A stretch of DNA of 64,000 bases. It comes from Rheinheimera nanhaiensis E407-8 (GTDB lineage: Bacteria > Pseudomonadota > Gammaproteobacteria > Enterobacterales > Alteromonadaceae). Under the pieces are notes generated by a model, which had not been told where the DNA came from, did no database searches, and saw only the letters and a program-made list of their open reading frames with translations. The stretch lies in the NCBI RefSeq assembly GCF_000296695.1, contig NZ_BAFK01000001.1, positions 62,001 through 126,000 on the forward strand. The letters run 5' to 3'. The position numbers and the translations under genes are program-made. Below are positions 15,993 through 25,764 of the stretch, one piece after another; within the stretch, counting starts at the first letter, position 1, and every line of letters starts with the position of its first letter.

Positions 15993-18071
15993 ATGAAAAA
16001 ACTTACCCTTGCTGCCGCCTCTGTGGCGCTGGCACTTGGCCTGACGGCATGTAACAAACAGGATACCACGCAAACCCAAACTGCAGCGCAAAGCGAAGCT
16101 GCCGCCGTTAAAGCACCATTGGTATCGGGTGTGGATACGCAGTATTTTGATCCGGCAGTAAAATTCTCTGAAGATTTCTTCCTGGCAATAAACGGCAAAT
16201 GGCTGGCAGAAACCGAAATCCCGGCCGATAAAGCCTCTTACGGCTCTTTCCATATTTTGGCCGATAACTCGCAGCAAGCGGTAAAAGCCATTATTGATGA
16301 AGTATCGGCCCGTACCGATTTAAAACCCGGCTCAGATGAGCAAAAATTAGGCAGCTTCTATAACAGTTTTATGGATGAAGCCACCATTGAAAAACTGGGC
16401 TTAAGCCCGTTAACCCCGCAACTGGACGCCATTAAAGCTATTAGTGACAAAGGCCAGCTACCGGCCTTATTTGCCCGTTTGCAACGTGACGGCGTAGGCA
16501 TTCCGTTTGGCTGGTTTGTTAATAACGATGCGAAAAACTCGACCGAGTATGCGGTGTATTTAGGCCAAAGCGGCTTAGGTCTGCCAGATCGTGATTACTA
16601 TTTTAAAGATGACGAAGCGTCGCAGAAAATTCTGGCCGACTATCAGCAGTATTTAACCGATATGTTCAGCCTGGCTGGCTACGCCGATGCAGAAGCGGCG
16701 GCACAGCGCGTGTTTGCGTTGGAAAAAGCCTTAGCGGAGCATCACTGGACCCGCCTGGAGAGCCGCAACGCGGATAAAACCTACAACAAAATGTCCGCTG
16801 CCGAGTTAAACAGCAGCCTGGGCAATTTTGACTGGGCCGCTTTTGCCCAGGGCGTCAAGCTGGATGGCGTCAGTGATATTATTGTGCGTCAACCCAGCTA
16901 TTTCGAAGGCTTTGCCAAAGTGCTGGACGCCACTGACTTACGAAGCTGGCAGGATTATTTAAGCCTGAAAACCATCCACGGTTATGCTGACAAATTAAGC
17001 AGCAACTTTGCCGATCGCCGCTTTGCTTTCTACGGCACTACTTTAAGCGGTATTGAAGAGCAGCAACCACGCTGGAAGCGCGCGGTAGATGCGTCGGATC
17101 AGGTATTAGGTGAACTGACCGGTAAGCTGTATGTCGAGCGGCACTTTAAACCTGAAGCCAAAGCGCGGATGGAACAGTTGGTGGCTAACCTGATTAAAGC
17201 CTACGAAATCTCGATTAACGAGCTGGAGTGGATGACCGAAGAAACCAAAAAAGCGGCGCAGGAAAAACTGAGCAAGTTTACGCCGAAAATAGGTTACCCG
17301 GACAAGTGGAAGGACTACAGCAGCCTGGAAATTAAAGCCGATGATTTAGTGGGTAACTTCGTGCGTGCCAGCCACTGGGGCTACGACGAAATGGTGGCTA
17401 AGCTGGGCAAGCCCATCGACAAGAGCGAGTGGTTTATGACACCGCAAACCGTTAACGCCTACTACAACCCGGTGAATAACGAAATCGTGTTCCCGGCCGC
17501 TATTTTACAGCCACCGTTCTTTAATATGGACGCCGATGATGCGGTAAACTACGGCGGTATCGGTGGTGTTATCGGCCACGAAATCGGCCACGGTTTTGAC
17601 GATCAGGGCGCGAAATACGATGGTGACGGCAACCTGCGTAACTGGTGGACAGAGCAGGACAAAGGCCAGTTCCAGGCCCGCGGTGCTAAGCTAGTTGGCC
17701 AGTACAACAAGTTTGAGCCACTGCCAGGTGTGAACGTGAACGGTGCGGTAGCACTGGGCGAGAACATCGGTGACTTAGGCGGTATGACAGTTGCGCTGAA
17801 AGCCTATCAGTTATCGTTAGACGGTAAAGATGCGCCGGTAATGGATGGCTTTACCGGCGAGCAGCGGTTCTTTATCAGCTGGGCGCAAGTATGGCGTGCC
17901 AAGTTCCGGGAAGAAGCACTGCGCCGTCAGTTAAGCACCGGCCCGCACTCACCGGCGCATTATCGCGTTATTGGTGTGCTGCCGAATATTCCGCAGTTCT
18001 ATACCGCTTTTGATATTAAAGAAGGCGATGCGATGTATTTACCGCCGGAGCAGCGCGTTAAGATCTGGTAA
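15993..18071 (+). CDS. M13-family zinc metallopeptidase lipoprotein (PepO-like)
   Basis: I chose ATG 15993 (692 aa) because AGGA precedes it and the protein then begins with a lipoprotein signal ending in GLTAC. It has the full neprilysin-type catalytic set: NAYYNP (substrate-binding), HEIGH at 529-533 (zinc and catalysis) and GENIGDLGG with E590 as third zinc ligand; the C-terminal W is usual for the family. It should degrade peptides in the periplasm while anchored to a membrane. It is monocistronic with a terminator directly after. Confidence 0.92.
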   Translation: MKKLTLAAASVALALGLTACNKQDTTQTQTAAQSEAAAVKAPLVSGVDTQYFDPAVKFSEDFFLAINGKWLAETEIPADKASYGSFHILADNSQQAVKAIIDEVSARTDLKPGSDEQKLGSFYNSFMDEATIEKLGLSPLTPQLDAIKAISDKGQLPALFARLQRDGVGIPFGWFVNNDAKNSTEYAVYLGQSGLGLPDRDYYFKDDEASQKILADYQQYLTDMFSLAGYADAEAAAQRVFALEKALAEHHWTRLESRNADKTYNKMSAAELNSSLGNFDWAAFAQGVKLDGVSDIIVRQPSYFEGFAKVLDATDLRSWQDYLSLKTIHGYADKLSSNFADRRFAFYGTTLSGIEEQQPRWKRAVDASDQVLGELTGKLYVERHFKPEAKARMEQLVANLIKAYEISINELEWMTEETKKAAQEKLSKFTPKIGYPDKWKDYSSLEIKADDLVGNFVRASHWGYDEMVAKLGKPIDKSEWFMTPQTVNAYYNPVNNEIVFPAAILQPPFFNMDADDAVNYGGIGGVIGHEIGHGFDDQGAKYDGDGNLRNWWTEQDKGQFQARGAKLVGQYNKFEPLPGVNVNGAVALGENIGDLGGMTVALKAYQLSLDGKDAPVMDGFTGEQRFFISWAQVWRAKFREEALRRQLSTGPHSPAHYRVIGVLPNIPQFYTAFDIKEGDAMYLPPEQRVKIW

Positions 18072-18101
18072 TCACTGGGTAATATTTTTCTGCTACACTG
18101 C

Positions 18102-18138
18102 ACAGGCTGAGTGGGTCACTACTCAGCCTGTTGTTTTT
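18102..18138 (+). terminator. Rho-independent terminator of the M13 peptidase gene
   Basis: CAGGCTGAGT (18103-18112) pairs with ACTCAGCCTG (18121-18130) around an 8-nt loop, followed by TTGTTTTT. It starts 31 nt after the stop codon. Confidence 0.88.
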
Positions 18139-18153
18139 AAAGATGACTCTGCC

Positions 18154-18284
18154 TGATAGAGGTTGGAACCCCGTTTTGGTCGCCACAGAGTGTCTGAGCC
18201 CTGCCGTAGGCATTAGGGCGAGTTGCTGTGGCGAGCCAGGGCGGGTGTTGCAACCGGTATCGTAAAGCAATTCCAACCTCTGTC
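18154..18284. repeat. Nested inverted-repeat element, copy A
   Basis: The outer arms are AGAGGTTGGAA (18158-18168) and TTCCAACCTCT (18271-18281), extended by TGA/TCA. Inner arms CGCCACAG (18181-18188) and CTGTGGCG (18226-18233) enclose a small GCCCT/AGGGC hairpin. Read on the minus strand, the inner part aligns closely with copy B at 21170-21389 (shared GTTGCAAC, GCTCGCCACAG.AACT, GGCTCAGACAC.CTGTG). It contains no coding sequence. Confidence 0.7.
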
Positions 18285-18301
18285 ATTAGCAGCGAGGTCT
18301 G

Positions 18302-18366
18302 ACCACTATAACAAAGAATATATAACTTTGGGTTTTGTATTCACCATATTTATAACCACTATAACT
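18302..18366. promoter_or_regulatory. Pair of 11-bp direct repeats upstream of acnB
   Basis: ACCACTATAAC occurs at 18302-18312 and again at 18356-18366, exactly 54 bp apart. They lie upstream of the acnB -10 element and could be a regulator's binding sites. The regulator is not identified. Confidence 0.3.
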
Positions 18367-18385
18367 TGGGTGGTTAACAGCCGGA

Positions 18386-18414
18386 TGTCATTCTGGCCCG
18401 AATTTTCATATAAT
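18386..18414 (+). promoter_or_regulatory. Candidate acnB promoter
   Basis: A perfect TATAAT at 18409-18414 lies 70 nt before the GTG start. The -35 position (18386-18391, TGTCAT) is poor, suggesting dependence on an activator. The leader would be about 60 nt. Confidence 0.4.
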
Positions 18415-18483
18415 TGCGCCCATTCATTCTAAGAATGACGCTGCAGTGGCAAGGCTGCAGCCAACGACCAAGAGGATCATACT

Positions 18484-21081
18484 GTGCTACAACAATATCG
18501 CGAACATGTGGCCGAGCGCGCCGCGCAAGGTATCCCGCCAAAGCCGCTCAATGCCGAGCAGGTAGCCGCTTTAGTTGAACTGTTAAAAAACCCGCCTAAA
18601 GGCGAAGAAGACACCCTGGTAGACTTACTGGTTAACCGCGTACCACCAGGTGTAGACGAAGCCGCTTACGTAAAAGCCGGTTTCTTAGCCGCACTGGCCA
18701 AAGGCGAAACCCGCTGCAGTTTAATCAGTGCCGAGCGCGCCACAGAATTATTAGGCACCATGATGGGTGGCTACAATATCGAGCCGCTGATCAGCCTGTT
18801 AGACAATGAAAAGCTGGCGCCTATCGCGGCTAAAGCCTTGTCACATACCTTACTGATTTTTGATGCCTTCCACGATGTGACCGAAAAAGCCGATGCCGGC
18901 AACAAGCACGCTAAACAAGTGCTGCAAAGCTGGGCCGATGCCGAGTGGTTTGAAGCCAAGCCCGCCTTAGCGGAAAAAATCACCGTTACGGTATTTAAAG
19001 TATCGGGTGAGACCAACACTGACGATTTATCACCGGCACCGGATGCCTGGTCACGGCCGGATATCCCGCTGCATGCGTTAGCCATGCTGAAAAACAGCCG
19101 TGAAGGCATTAACCCGGATCAGCCGGGCACCGTTGGCCCGATTAAGCAACTGGACGAGCTGAACAAAAAAGGCTTCCCACTGGCTTATGTCGGTGACGTA
19201 GTGGGTACCGGTTCATCACGTAAGTCCGCCACTAACTCAGTGCTGTGGTTTATGGGTGACGACATTCCGTACGTGCCAAACAAGCGCGGTGGCGGTTTCG
19301 TATTAGGCGGCAAAATTGCCCCTATTTTCTTCAACACCATGGAAGACTCAGGCGCGCTGCCAATCGAAGTAGACGTCTCTAAGCTGGAAATGGGCGATGT
19401 GATCGACATTCTGCCGTATGAAGGCAAAATCGTGCGTCATGGCTCAAGCGAAGTGCTGGCAGAATTTAGCCTGGCAACCGACGTGTTAATTGACGAAGTA
19501 CGTGCCGGTGGCCGTATTCCGCTGATCATCGGCCGCGGTTTAACCGACCGTGCGCGTGAGTTCTTAGGCCTGGGCCACTCTGACAAATTCCGCCGTCCTA
19601 AAGCCAAGGCCGATTCTGGCAAAGGCTTCACCCTGGCGCAGAAAATGGTCGGTAAAGCTTGCGGTGTCAAAGGTGTGCGTCCGGGCACTTACTGTGAGCC
19701 GAAAATGACCACCGTAGGCTCGCAGGATACTACCGGCCCGATGACACGCGACGAGTTAAAAGACTTAGCCTGTTTAGGTTTCTCGGCTGATTTAACCATG
19801 CAGTCATTCTGTCACACCGCGGCGTATCCGAAGCCGGTTGACGTTGACACCCACCACACCCTGCCGGATTTTATTATGAACCGCGGCGGTGTATCACTGC
19901 GTCCGGGCGATGGTATTATCCACAGCTGGTTAAACCGCATGTTACTGCCCGATACCGTAGGGACTGGTGGCGACTCTCACACCCGTTTCCCGATTGGTAT
20001 TTCATTCCCGGCCGGCTCTGGTCTGGTCGCGTTCGCTGCGGCAACCGGTGTGATGCCACTGGATATGCCAGAATCTGTACTGGTGCGCTTTAAAGGTGAA
20101 ATGCAGCCAGGTATTACGCTGCGCGACTTAGTACACGCTATTCCGTACGTGGCGATTCAAAAAGGCCTGTTAACGGTAGATAAGAAAGGTAAGAAGAACA
20201 TCTTCTCTGGCCGTATCCTGGAAATAGAAGGCTTACCAAACTTAACGGTAGAGCAGGCGTTTGAGTTGTCTGATGCCTCAGCAGAGCGTTCTGCGGCAGG
20301 TTGTACTATCAAGCTGTCAAAAGAGTCTATTGCTGAATACCTTGAATCTAACATCGTGATGCTCAAGTGGATGATCGCTGAAGGTTACGGTGACGTGCGC
20401 ACTATCGAGCGTCGTATTAACGCGATGCAGGCCTGGCTGAAAGATCCTAAGCTGATGGAAGCCGATGCCGACGCCGAATACACTGAAGTGATTGAAATTG
20501 ATCTGGCGGACATTAAAGAGCCGGTATTGTGCGCACCGAACGATCCGGACGATGCGCGCTTACTGTCTGAAGTGGCTGGCGACAAGATTGATGAAGTCTT
20601 TATCGGTTCTTGTATGACCAACATTGGCCACTTCCGTGCGGCTGGTAAGTTACTGGATAAATTCAAAGGCCAGTTACCCACCCGTCTGTGGATTGCCCCA
20701 CCAACCAAGATGGACCAGGCACAGTTAACCGAAGAGGGTTACTACGGTATTTACGGTAAAGTCGGTGCCCGCACTGAAATGCCGGGCTGTTCACTGTGTA
20801 TGGGTAACCAGGCTCGCGTCGCCGAGAAGTCAACGGTAGTATCGACCTCTACCCGTAACTTCCCGAACCGTTTAGGTCAGGGGGCTAACGTCTACTTAGC
20901 CTCTGCTGAGCTGGCAGCCGTGGCCTCTATTATTGGCAGACTGCCAACGGTAGCCGAGTATATGGACTACGCCAAGCAAATCGACGCGACCGCGGCCGAT
21001 ACTTACCGTTACCTGAACTTCCACAAAATGCCGCAGTACACTAAAAAAGCGGACAACGTGATTATCCAGCAAGCGGTGTAA
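18484..21081 (+). CDS. acnB: Aconitate hydratase B (bifunctional aconitase/2-methylisocitrate dehydratase)
   Basis: An 865-residue protein nearly colinear with E. coli AcnB. It interconverts citrate and isocitrate in the TCA cycle and can act in the methylcitrate pathway. The three 4Fe-4S Cys are in place: C710 in GSCMTN, C769 and C772 in GCSLCMGN. The N-terminal HEAT-like region and the swivelling domain ([12 protein letters not shown]) precede the catalytic domains, the AcnB order. The start is GTG 18484, preceded by AGAGGA. As in E. coli, yacL follows, but here separated by a 330-bp intergenic region holding a terminator and a repeat. Confidence 0.98.
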   Translation: MLQQYREHVAERAAQGIPPKPLNAEQVAALVELLKNPPKGEEDTLVDLLVNRVPPGVDEAAYVKAGFLAALAKGETRCSLISAERATELLGTMMGGYNIEPLISLLDNEKLAPIAAKALSHTLLIFDAFHDVTEKADAGNKHAKQVLQSWADAEWFEAKPALAEKITVTVFKVSGETNTDDLSPAPDAWSRPDIPLHALAMLKNSREGINPDQPGTVGPIKQLDELNKKGFPLAYVGDVVGTGSSRKSATNSVLWFMGDDIPYVPNKRGGGFVLGGKIAPIFFNTMEDSGALPIEVDVSKLEMGDVIDILPYEGKIVRHGSSEVLAEFSLATDVLIDEVRAGGRIPLIIGRGLTDRAREFLGLGHSDKFRRPKAKADSGKGFTLAQKMVGKACGVKGVRPGTYCEPKMTTVGSQDTTGPMTRDELKDLACLGFSADLTMQSFCHTAAYPKPVDVDTHHTLPDFIMNRGGVSLRPGDGIIHSWLNRMLLPDTVGTGGDSHTRFPIGISFPAGSGLVAFAAATGVMPLDMPESVLVRFKGEMQPGITLRDLVHAIPYVAIQKGLLTVDKKGKKNIFSGRILEIEGLPNLTVEQAFELSDASAERSAAGCTIKLSKESIAEYLESNIVMLKWMIAEGYGDVRTIERRINAMQAWLKDPKLMEADADAEYTEVIEIDLADIKEPVLCAPNDPDDARLLSEVAGDKIDEVFIGSCMTNIGHFRAAGKLLDKFKGQLPTRLWIAPPTKMDQAQLTEEGYYGIYGKVGARTEMPGCSLCMGNQARVAEKSTVVSTSTRNFPNRLGQGANVYLASAELAAVASIIGRLPTVAEYMDYAKQIDATAADTYRYLNFHKMPQYTKKADNVIIQQAV

Positions 21082-21098
21082 TCAGCCCCTGTTGTGCT

Positions 21099-21125
21099 AA
21101 AGGCCTGCTTTTGCAGGCCTTTTTT
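21099..21125 (+). terminator. Rho-independent terminator of acnB
   Basis: AAAGGCCTGC and GCAGGCCTTT pair around TTTT and run directly into a T-tract, 18 nt after the acnB stop. A strong intrinsic terminator. Confidence 0.92.
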
Positions 21126-21169
21126 CTGCTCGCTAATATACAGCGAGCGGCTACAATTTTAGCAACATC

Positions 21170-21389
21170 GGCTGAAAGATTATTTGCGCGGGCGGAGTTG
21201 CAACGCCCACTGGGCTCGCCACAGTAACTGTGTAAGGCTCCTGCCTTACACCCTACGGGCCAGCGAAGCTGTCCAAATTCGTTCCGGACGAATTTGTCAC
21301 CCCGCTGCTTAAGTAGGCTCAGACACCCTGTGTCGCCCCATTGGGGATGCAAAGCCGCCAGGGAAAAGCTGCGCAAATAACCACCAGCC
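21170..21389. repeat. Nested inverted-repeat element, copy B
   Basis: The outer arms GGCTG.....TTATTTGCGC (21170-21189) and GCGCAAATAA...CAGCC (21371-21389) are complementary. Inside are GCTCGCCACAG (21214-21224), a partner CTGTGTCGC (21328-21336), and a near-perfect palindrome CAAATTCG-7 nt-CGAATTTG (21274-21296). The core is shared with copy A (reversed) and copy C; the outer arms are not. It fills most of the gap between acnB and yacL. A separate GCTCGCT/AGCGAGC hairpin at 21128-21148 precedes it. Confidence 0.72.
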
Positions 21390-21413
21390 TATTTCTTCGT
21401 CTGGACTACATAT

Positions 21414-21803
21414 ATGGAATACGACTTTATTTACGACCGCAACACCTTGCAATTCAGCATTCGCTTAGCCGCTGAGCATGAGGTATTAGGCCGTTTTTTA
21501 CTGGACGAATTTGGCCAGGACACCAACGCCTACGTGCCGCTGATCACGCAGCTAAGCGCGCTGCAACCGCAGCAGAGTATGCAGTATCAGGGCAAAGAGT
21601 TTTTGCTGGAAGTGGATAACGGCGAAGTGACCTTAAGCCACAATACGCTGTTTTATGTGGTAGAGCAGCCCTTGCCAGAACGGCAGCAACATAAGCTTAG
21701 TGATGATGATTTACAGTTAGATGAGCAGGGTATGCAAACCCAGTGCGGGCTGGAAGATTTACTTAAACTGCTGCGCGAATGGCAGCAGTTTCTGGCAGCT
21801 TAA
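21414..21803 (+). CDS. yacL: UPF0231 family protein YacL
   Basis: A 129-residue acidic protein. The MEYDFIYDR start, the central sheet and the CGLEDLLKLLREWQQF ending match E. coli YacL (UPF0231), which is likewise encoded just downstream of acnB. Function unknown. It ends 4 nt into the convergent kinase pseudogene. Confidence 0.85.
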   Translation: MEYDFIYDRNTLQFSIRLAAEHEVLGRFLLDEFGQDTNAYVPLITQLSALQPQQSMQYQGKEFLLEVDNGEVTLSHNTLFYVVEQPLPERQQHKLSDDDLQLDEQGMQTQCGLEDLLKLLREWQQFLAA

Positions 21804-24800
21804 GCGGCCGATACACTCAGTGGCAGCAGTAAGGTAAAGCGGGTTCCTTCGCCGGGGGAGCTGGAAACGGTGATGCTACCGCCCAGTTTTTGGGTGATCA
21901 GGTTAAAAACAATATGTAGCCCCAGGCCGGTGCCGCCCTGATGGCGATTGGTGGTAAAGAACGGATCGAAAATACGCTCCAGGTTTTCATGGCTGATGCC
22001 AACACCATTGTCGGTAAAGACAATTTCGACCATGTTTTCTTTAGCTGCACAGCTTAGGCTGATTTCACCACTGTTGCGGCCGGTAAAGCCGTGCACTAAG
22101 GCATTTTGCGTCAGATTAGTAATGATTTGGCCAATAGTGCCCGGGTAGCTATTCATCTCAATGTCATCGGGGCAACTGACTTTGAGTATGATCTGCCGGC
22201 TGCGCCACATTAAACTTAAACTTTCCAGTAATTCATCTAAGTACAGTGCCAGTTTAAATTTACGTTGGTTATCTGCAGTGCGGTCAACCGATACTTGCTT
22301 AAAGTTGGCTACCAACTGTGCGGCGCGCTGCAAATTATGCTCCAGCAAACGGCCGGCCTGCGTTAATTTTTGCAGATAATCTTCCAGCTCCTGGCGGCGA
22401 ATATTGCCGCCGGCCAGCTTCTGTTGCAACAAGGCGCTCTCTTCGGTAACAACGCTGTTAGCCGTTAATGCGACGCCCAATGGCGTATTGACTTCGTGCG
22501 CTACGCCCGCTACCAGTTGGCCCAACGCTGCCATTTTTTCGGTGCGCACCAACTCTTTCATCGTTGATTCGAGTTGTTGTAGAGTTTGCTCGGCTCTGTT
22601 TTTTGATGCTTCCAGCGCTTCGGTACGCTCTTTAACTAACCAGGCTAATTGTTCCTGTTGTTTCTGCAGATGGTTTAGCCGATAAAAATGTAGCCCCAGC
22701 GGCACAAACAGTAACAAGCAAAAAAACAATAGCCGTGCCCACCAGGTTTCCCACCACAACGGCAGTACTTCGATAGCCAGCACACGTTCTTCGCTCCAGG
22801 CCGATTGCGGTAAACCGGCGCGCAATCTTAGCTGATATTGCCCCGGCGGCAGGCGTTCAAAACTGGCGGTACGGTTGGTGCCATCCTGGCTGATCCAGTC
22901 GGCTGACACAGGATCCAGCCGGTACTGAAACTGTACCTGCTCGGTTTCAATGAACTCGCGGGTAGAATAGCTGACGCTGAAACTGCGTGAGCCGACAGCT
23001 GGTATCGTCAGTTTGCGTTGCTGATGCAGTATTGCTGCCAGCATCGCTTCCTGCCCGCTGCTGCCACGCTGGGCGGCGCCATTGTTGATGTCCAGCGCTA
23101 CGATAGCAGGTGTGGCAATGGACCGTGCGTTGTAGGCCAATACCTGCTCGGGTTGAAATAGCGTAAAGCCATCCATACCACCAAAGGCAATAGTGCCGTC
23201 AGCAAAGCGGGTGCTGGCGGCATTAATATAATCGCGGCGCAGGGTACCGTGGCGAAAGCCGAAGTTCCGAAATTGTGCCGTAGCCGGATTAAACACTGAA
23301 ATACCAACAGCACTGCTGAGCCAGATATTGCCCTGAGTATCCAATTCTGCCGCTTTTAACTGGCCGCTGGCCAGACCTTGTGGCTCGCTATGCTGAATAA
23401 AGCTGGCTTTGGCAGGTATTGCATCCGTATCAGCCAGCACCAGCTCGAGTAAGCCGCTGCCATTGCTGGCCAGCCAGTGGCGGCCATCGGGGCTGCTAAG
23501 GTAGGCCATCGGCGCTGATGGCAAGGAGGCGACATTATTATCGCTACCACCAGCCAGTTTGTGCTCAAACAGCAGTTGGCCGCTTTCGGCGTCAAACCAC
23601 GACAGGCCGCTGTACGAGCCTACCAAGACATAGCGTTGCCCGAATGGGCGGATAAAGGTTACAGAGCGACTAAATGCGTGTTGCGCTATCAGCTGCCGGC
23701 TATGTTGGTTCAGGATCACGACACCAAACTGATCTATTGCCAGCCACAGCTGTTCGGCGTTGGCCCAAATTCGCCGCACCGGGCCGGGGTAGACGTTGTC
23801 AGGCAACCTGAACTGCTGATACTGGCCGCTTTGCAGATCGAGAGTGTCAATGCCTTGGGCATGGCCAAACCAAATATGTTGTTGCCACAGCAGTGCACTG
23901 TAAAACGTCACATTTTGCTTGCTGCCAGCCACAGGGCTAAAACGGGCGTTGGCCAAGTCCAGCTGAAACAGGCCATCGGCTGTACCGGCCCATAGCCGAT
24001 CTGTTGTGTTGGCCAGGCTGATGGTGGCCGGGTTGCGGGCGGCGGCCATTAACGGAATGTCGGGGGTAATGCTACTGAACAGGTTATTTGCCCGGTTCAG
24101 CCGCGAGACACCGCCGTTCCAACTGCCAACCCAGATACTGCCATCACGGTCTTGCAGCAGCGATACCACCTTGCCGCTGCCCAGGCTGGCCGGATTGTGT
24201 CGCTGATGTACAAAGCTTTGCTGTTGTTGCCAGCTGCCGTCGACCTGACTTAGCTGGCTTAGGCCATGCTGGCTGCCAACCCAGACATCGCCGTTTTGTA
24301 CCGAAAGCACGCTACGGATTTCATTGCTGGCAACGCCGCCCGCGTAACTGCTGATACTGATGGCTGTCCATTGACCCGTGGTGGGGTCACGCATTAGCAG
24401 GCCGTCATGTTCCAGCCCCACCCATAACCGGCCGGCGCTGTCATGGTGCAATGCCATTACTGACGCCTGTGGCCGCGGAAAGTCTGTAGCGCCGGCCAAT
24501 TCATCTGTCGCCGGGTTTTACCGGAACAGGCCTTGTGGGGTCCCTAACCATAACTGGCCGGCAGTGTCGGTCGACAGTGCTGTGATGTTGTTGTTTTGCA
24601 GCAGATCACGTTTGGCATGGGTACTCAGCGGCCACAGCATTTGCTGCGAAGCAGTGTGCCACAGGGCCAGCCCCTGATGCGTGCCCACCCAAAGTTGCTG
24701 CCGGGCATCCAGATGCAGCGACAGCACCACGTCTTCCTGCTCGTTCTGTGGCTGACCGGCCTGAGGTTGCATTGGGATAGCGTCAAAAATGCCTTGCTTA

Positions 24801-25150
24801 GGGTCAAACCGGTTCAGGCCATTGAGCGTGGCCACCCAGACCACACCATGCTGGTCAACCTGCAGTGCTGTAACAAAGTTGTCACTGATAGAGTGGCTGT
24901 GATGGCGGTCTGGCCTGAATACCGTCACGGTAAAGCCATCGTAACGATTCAGGCCGTTTTGCGTACCAATCCAGATATTGCCGCTGTGGTCTTGTGCCAG
25001 TGCGGTAACGGTGGCTTGCGATAAGCCGTGCTGAACGTCCAGCCGGGCAAAACGTGATACCGATGGTAACGTAGCTGCCAACAACGGTGACAATAACAGC
25101 GCCAACAGTAACAACAGTAACAGTGGGTACCTGATGACAGCCAAATACAT
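21800..25150 (-). pseudogene. Beta-propeller sensor histidine kinase interrupted by an in-frame stop
   Basis: One continuous reading frame of 1117 codons has a single TAA at 24520-24518. Before it, 210 residues carry a signal peptide and propeller repeats (NIWIGTQNGLNRYDG-type). After it, 899 codons continue in the same frame with more propeller repeats, a Y_Y_Y domain, a membrane span (about WWARLLFFCLLLF), a HisKA H-box (GVAHEVNTPLG) and HATPase boxes (NLTQNALVHG, DNGVGI, GGTGLGLHI). The stop replaces an expected Tyr in the repeat motif LFR-Y-NP, one base from TAT/TAC. There is no receiver domain and no adjacent response regulator. It is probably a recent nonsense allele, or a sequencing error. 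Confidence 0.82.
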
Positions 25151-25252
25151 ACAAAAACCCTGATGACAGACGTGGTTAGATCTGTGCGCTAAGTGTTATA
25201 AGCTTAGTTGTATTTATCTGTGCTGCAACCGGATCGCAATGGCATTTTTGCT

Positions 25253-25288
25253 GCACTTCGACGGGGAAAAAACGCACCATTTAGGTGC
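25253..25288. promoter_or_regulatory. NtrC-type enhancer sites upstream of glnK
   Basis: GCACCATTTAGGTGC (25274-25288) has the same arms (GCACC/GGTGC) and 5-nt spacing as classic NtrC sites of glnA. A weaker half-matching copy, GCACTTCGACGGGGA, sits at 25253-25267, centre to centre 21 bp, or two helical turns. Both lie about 65-115 bp upstream of the sigma-54 promoter, the usual enhancer distance. The strong site is flanked by A- and T-runs and would also fold as an intrinsic terminator, but no gene ends here. Confidence 0.6.
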
Positions 25289-25352
25289 GTTTTTTTTCGC
25301 CATCAAGTCGAGCTGTTAGTTAACGTATTGATAAATAGTAACTTTAAAAAGT

Positions 25353-25368
25353 TGGCACAAGGCTTCCT
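25353..25368 (+). promoter_or_regulatory. Sigma-54 promoter of glnK-amtB
   Basis: TGGCAC at 25353-25358, 5 nt, then TTCCT at 25364-25368 fits the -24/-12 consensus TGGCAC-N5-TTGCW with one mismatch in the -12 element. The glnK start is 45 nt downstream. With the upstream NtrC-type sites this predicts induction under nitrogen limitation. Confidence 0.65.
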
Positions 25369-25401
25369 TAGTAAATAGTGAATCGCAAAGACGACTACTA
25401 A

Positions 25402-25752
<351 letters not shown>

Positions 25753-25764
25753 GGAGCTGTTATC

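Noticed and set aside
24497-24520. A frameshift as the cause of the split sensor kinase
   Set aside because: Both parts are in the same frame and the propeller motif reads straight through the TAA, so it is a nonsense change, not an indel.
25269-25297. Intrinsic terminator between the kinase and glnK
   Set aside because: The hairpin and T-run are real, but no gene ends here, and the arms and spacing match an NtrC site at enhancer distance from a sigma-54 promoter. A double role is not excluded.
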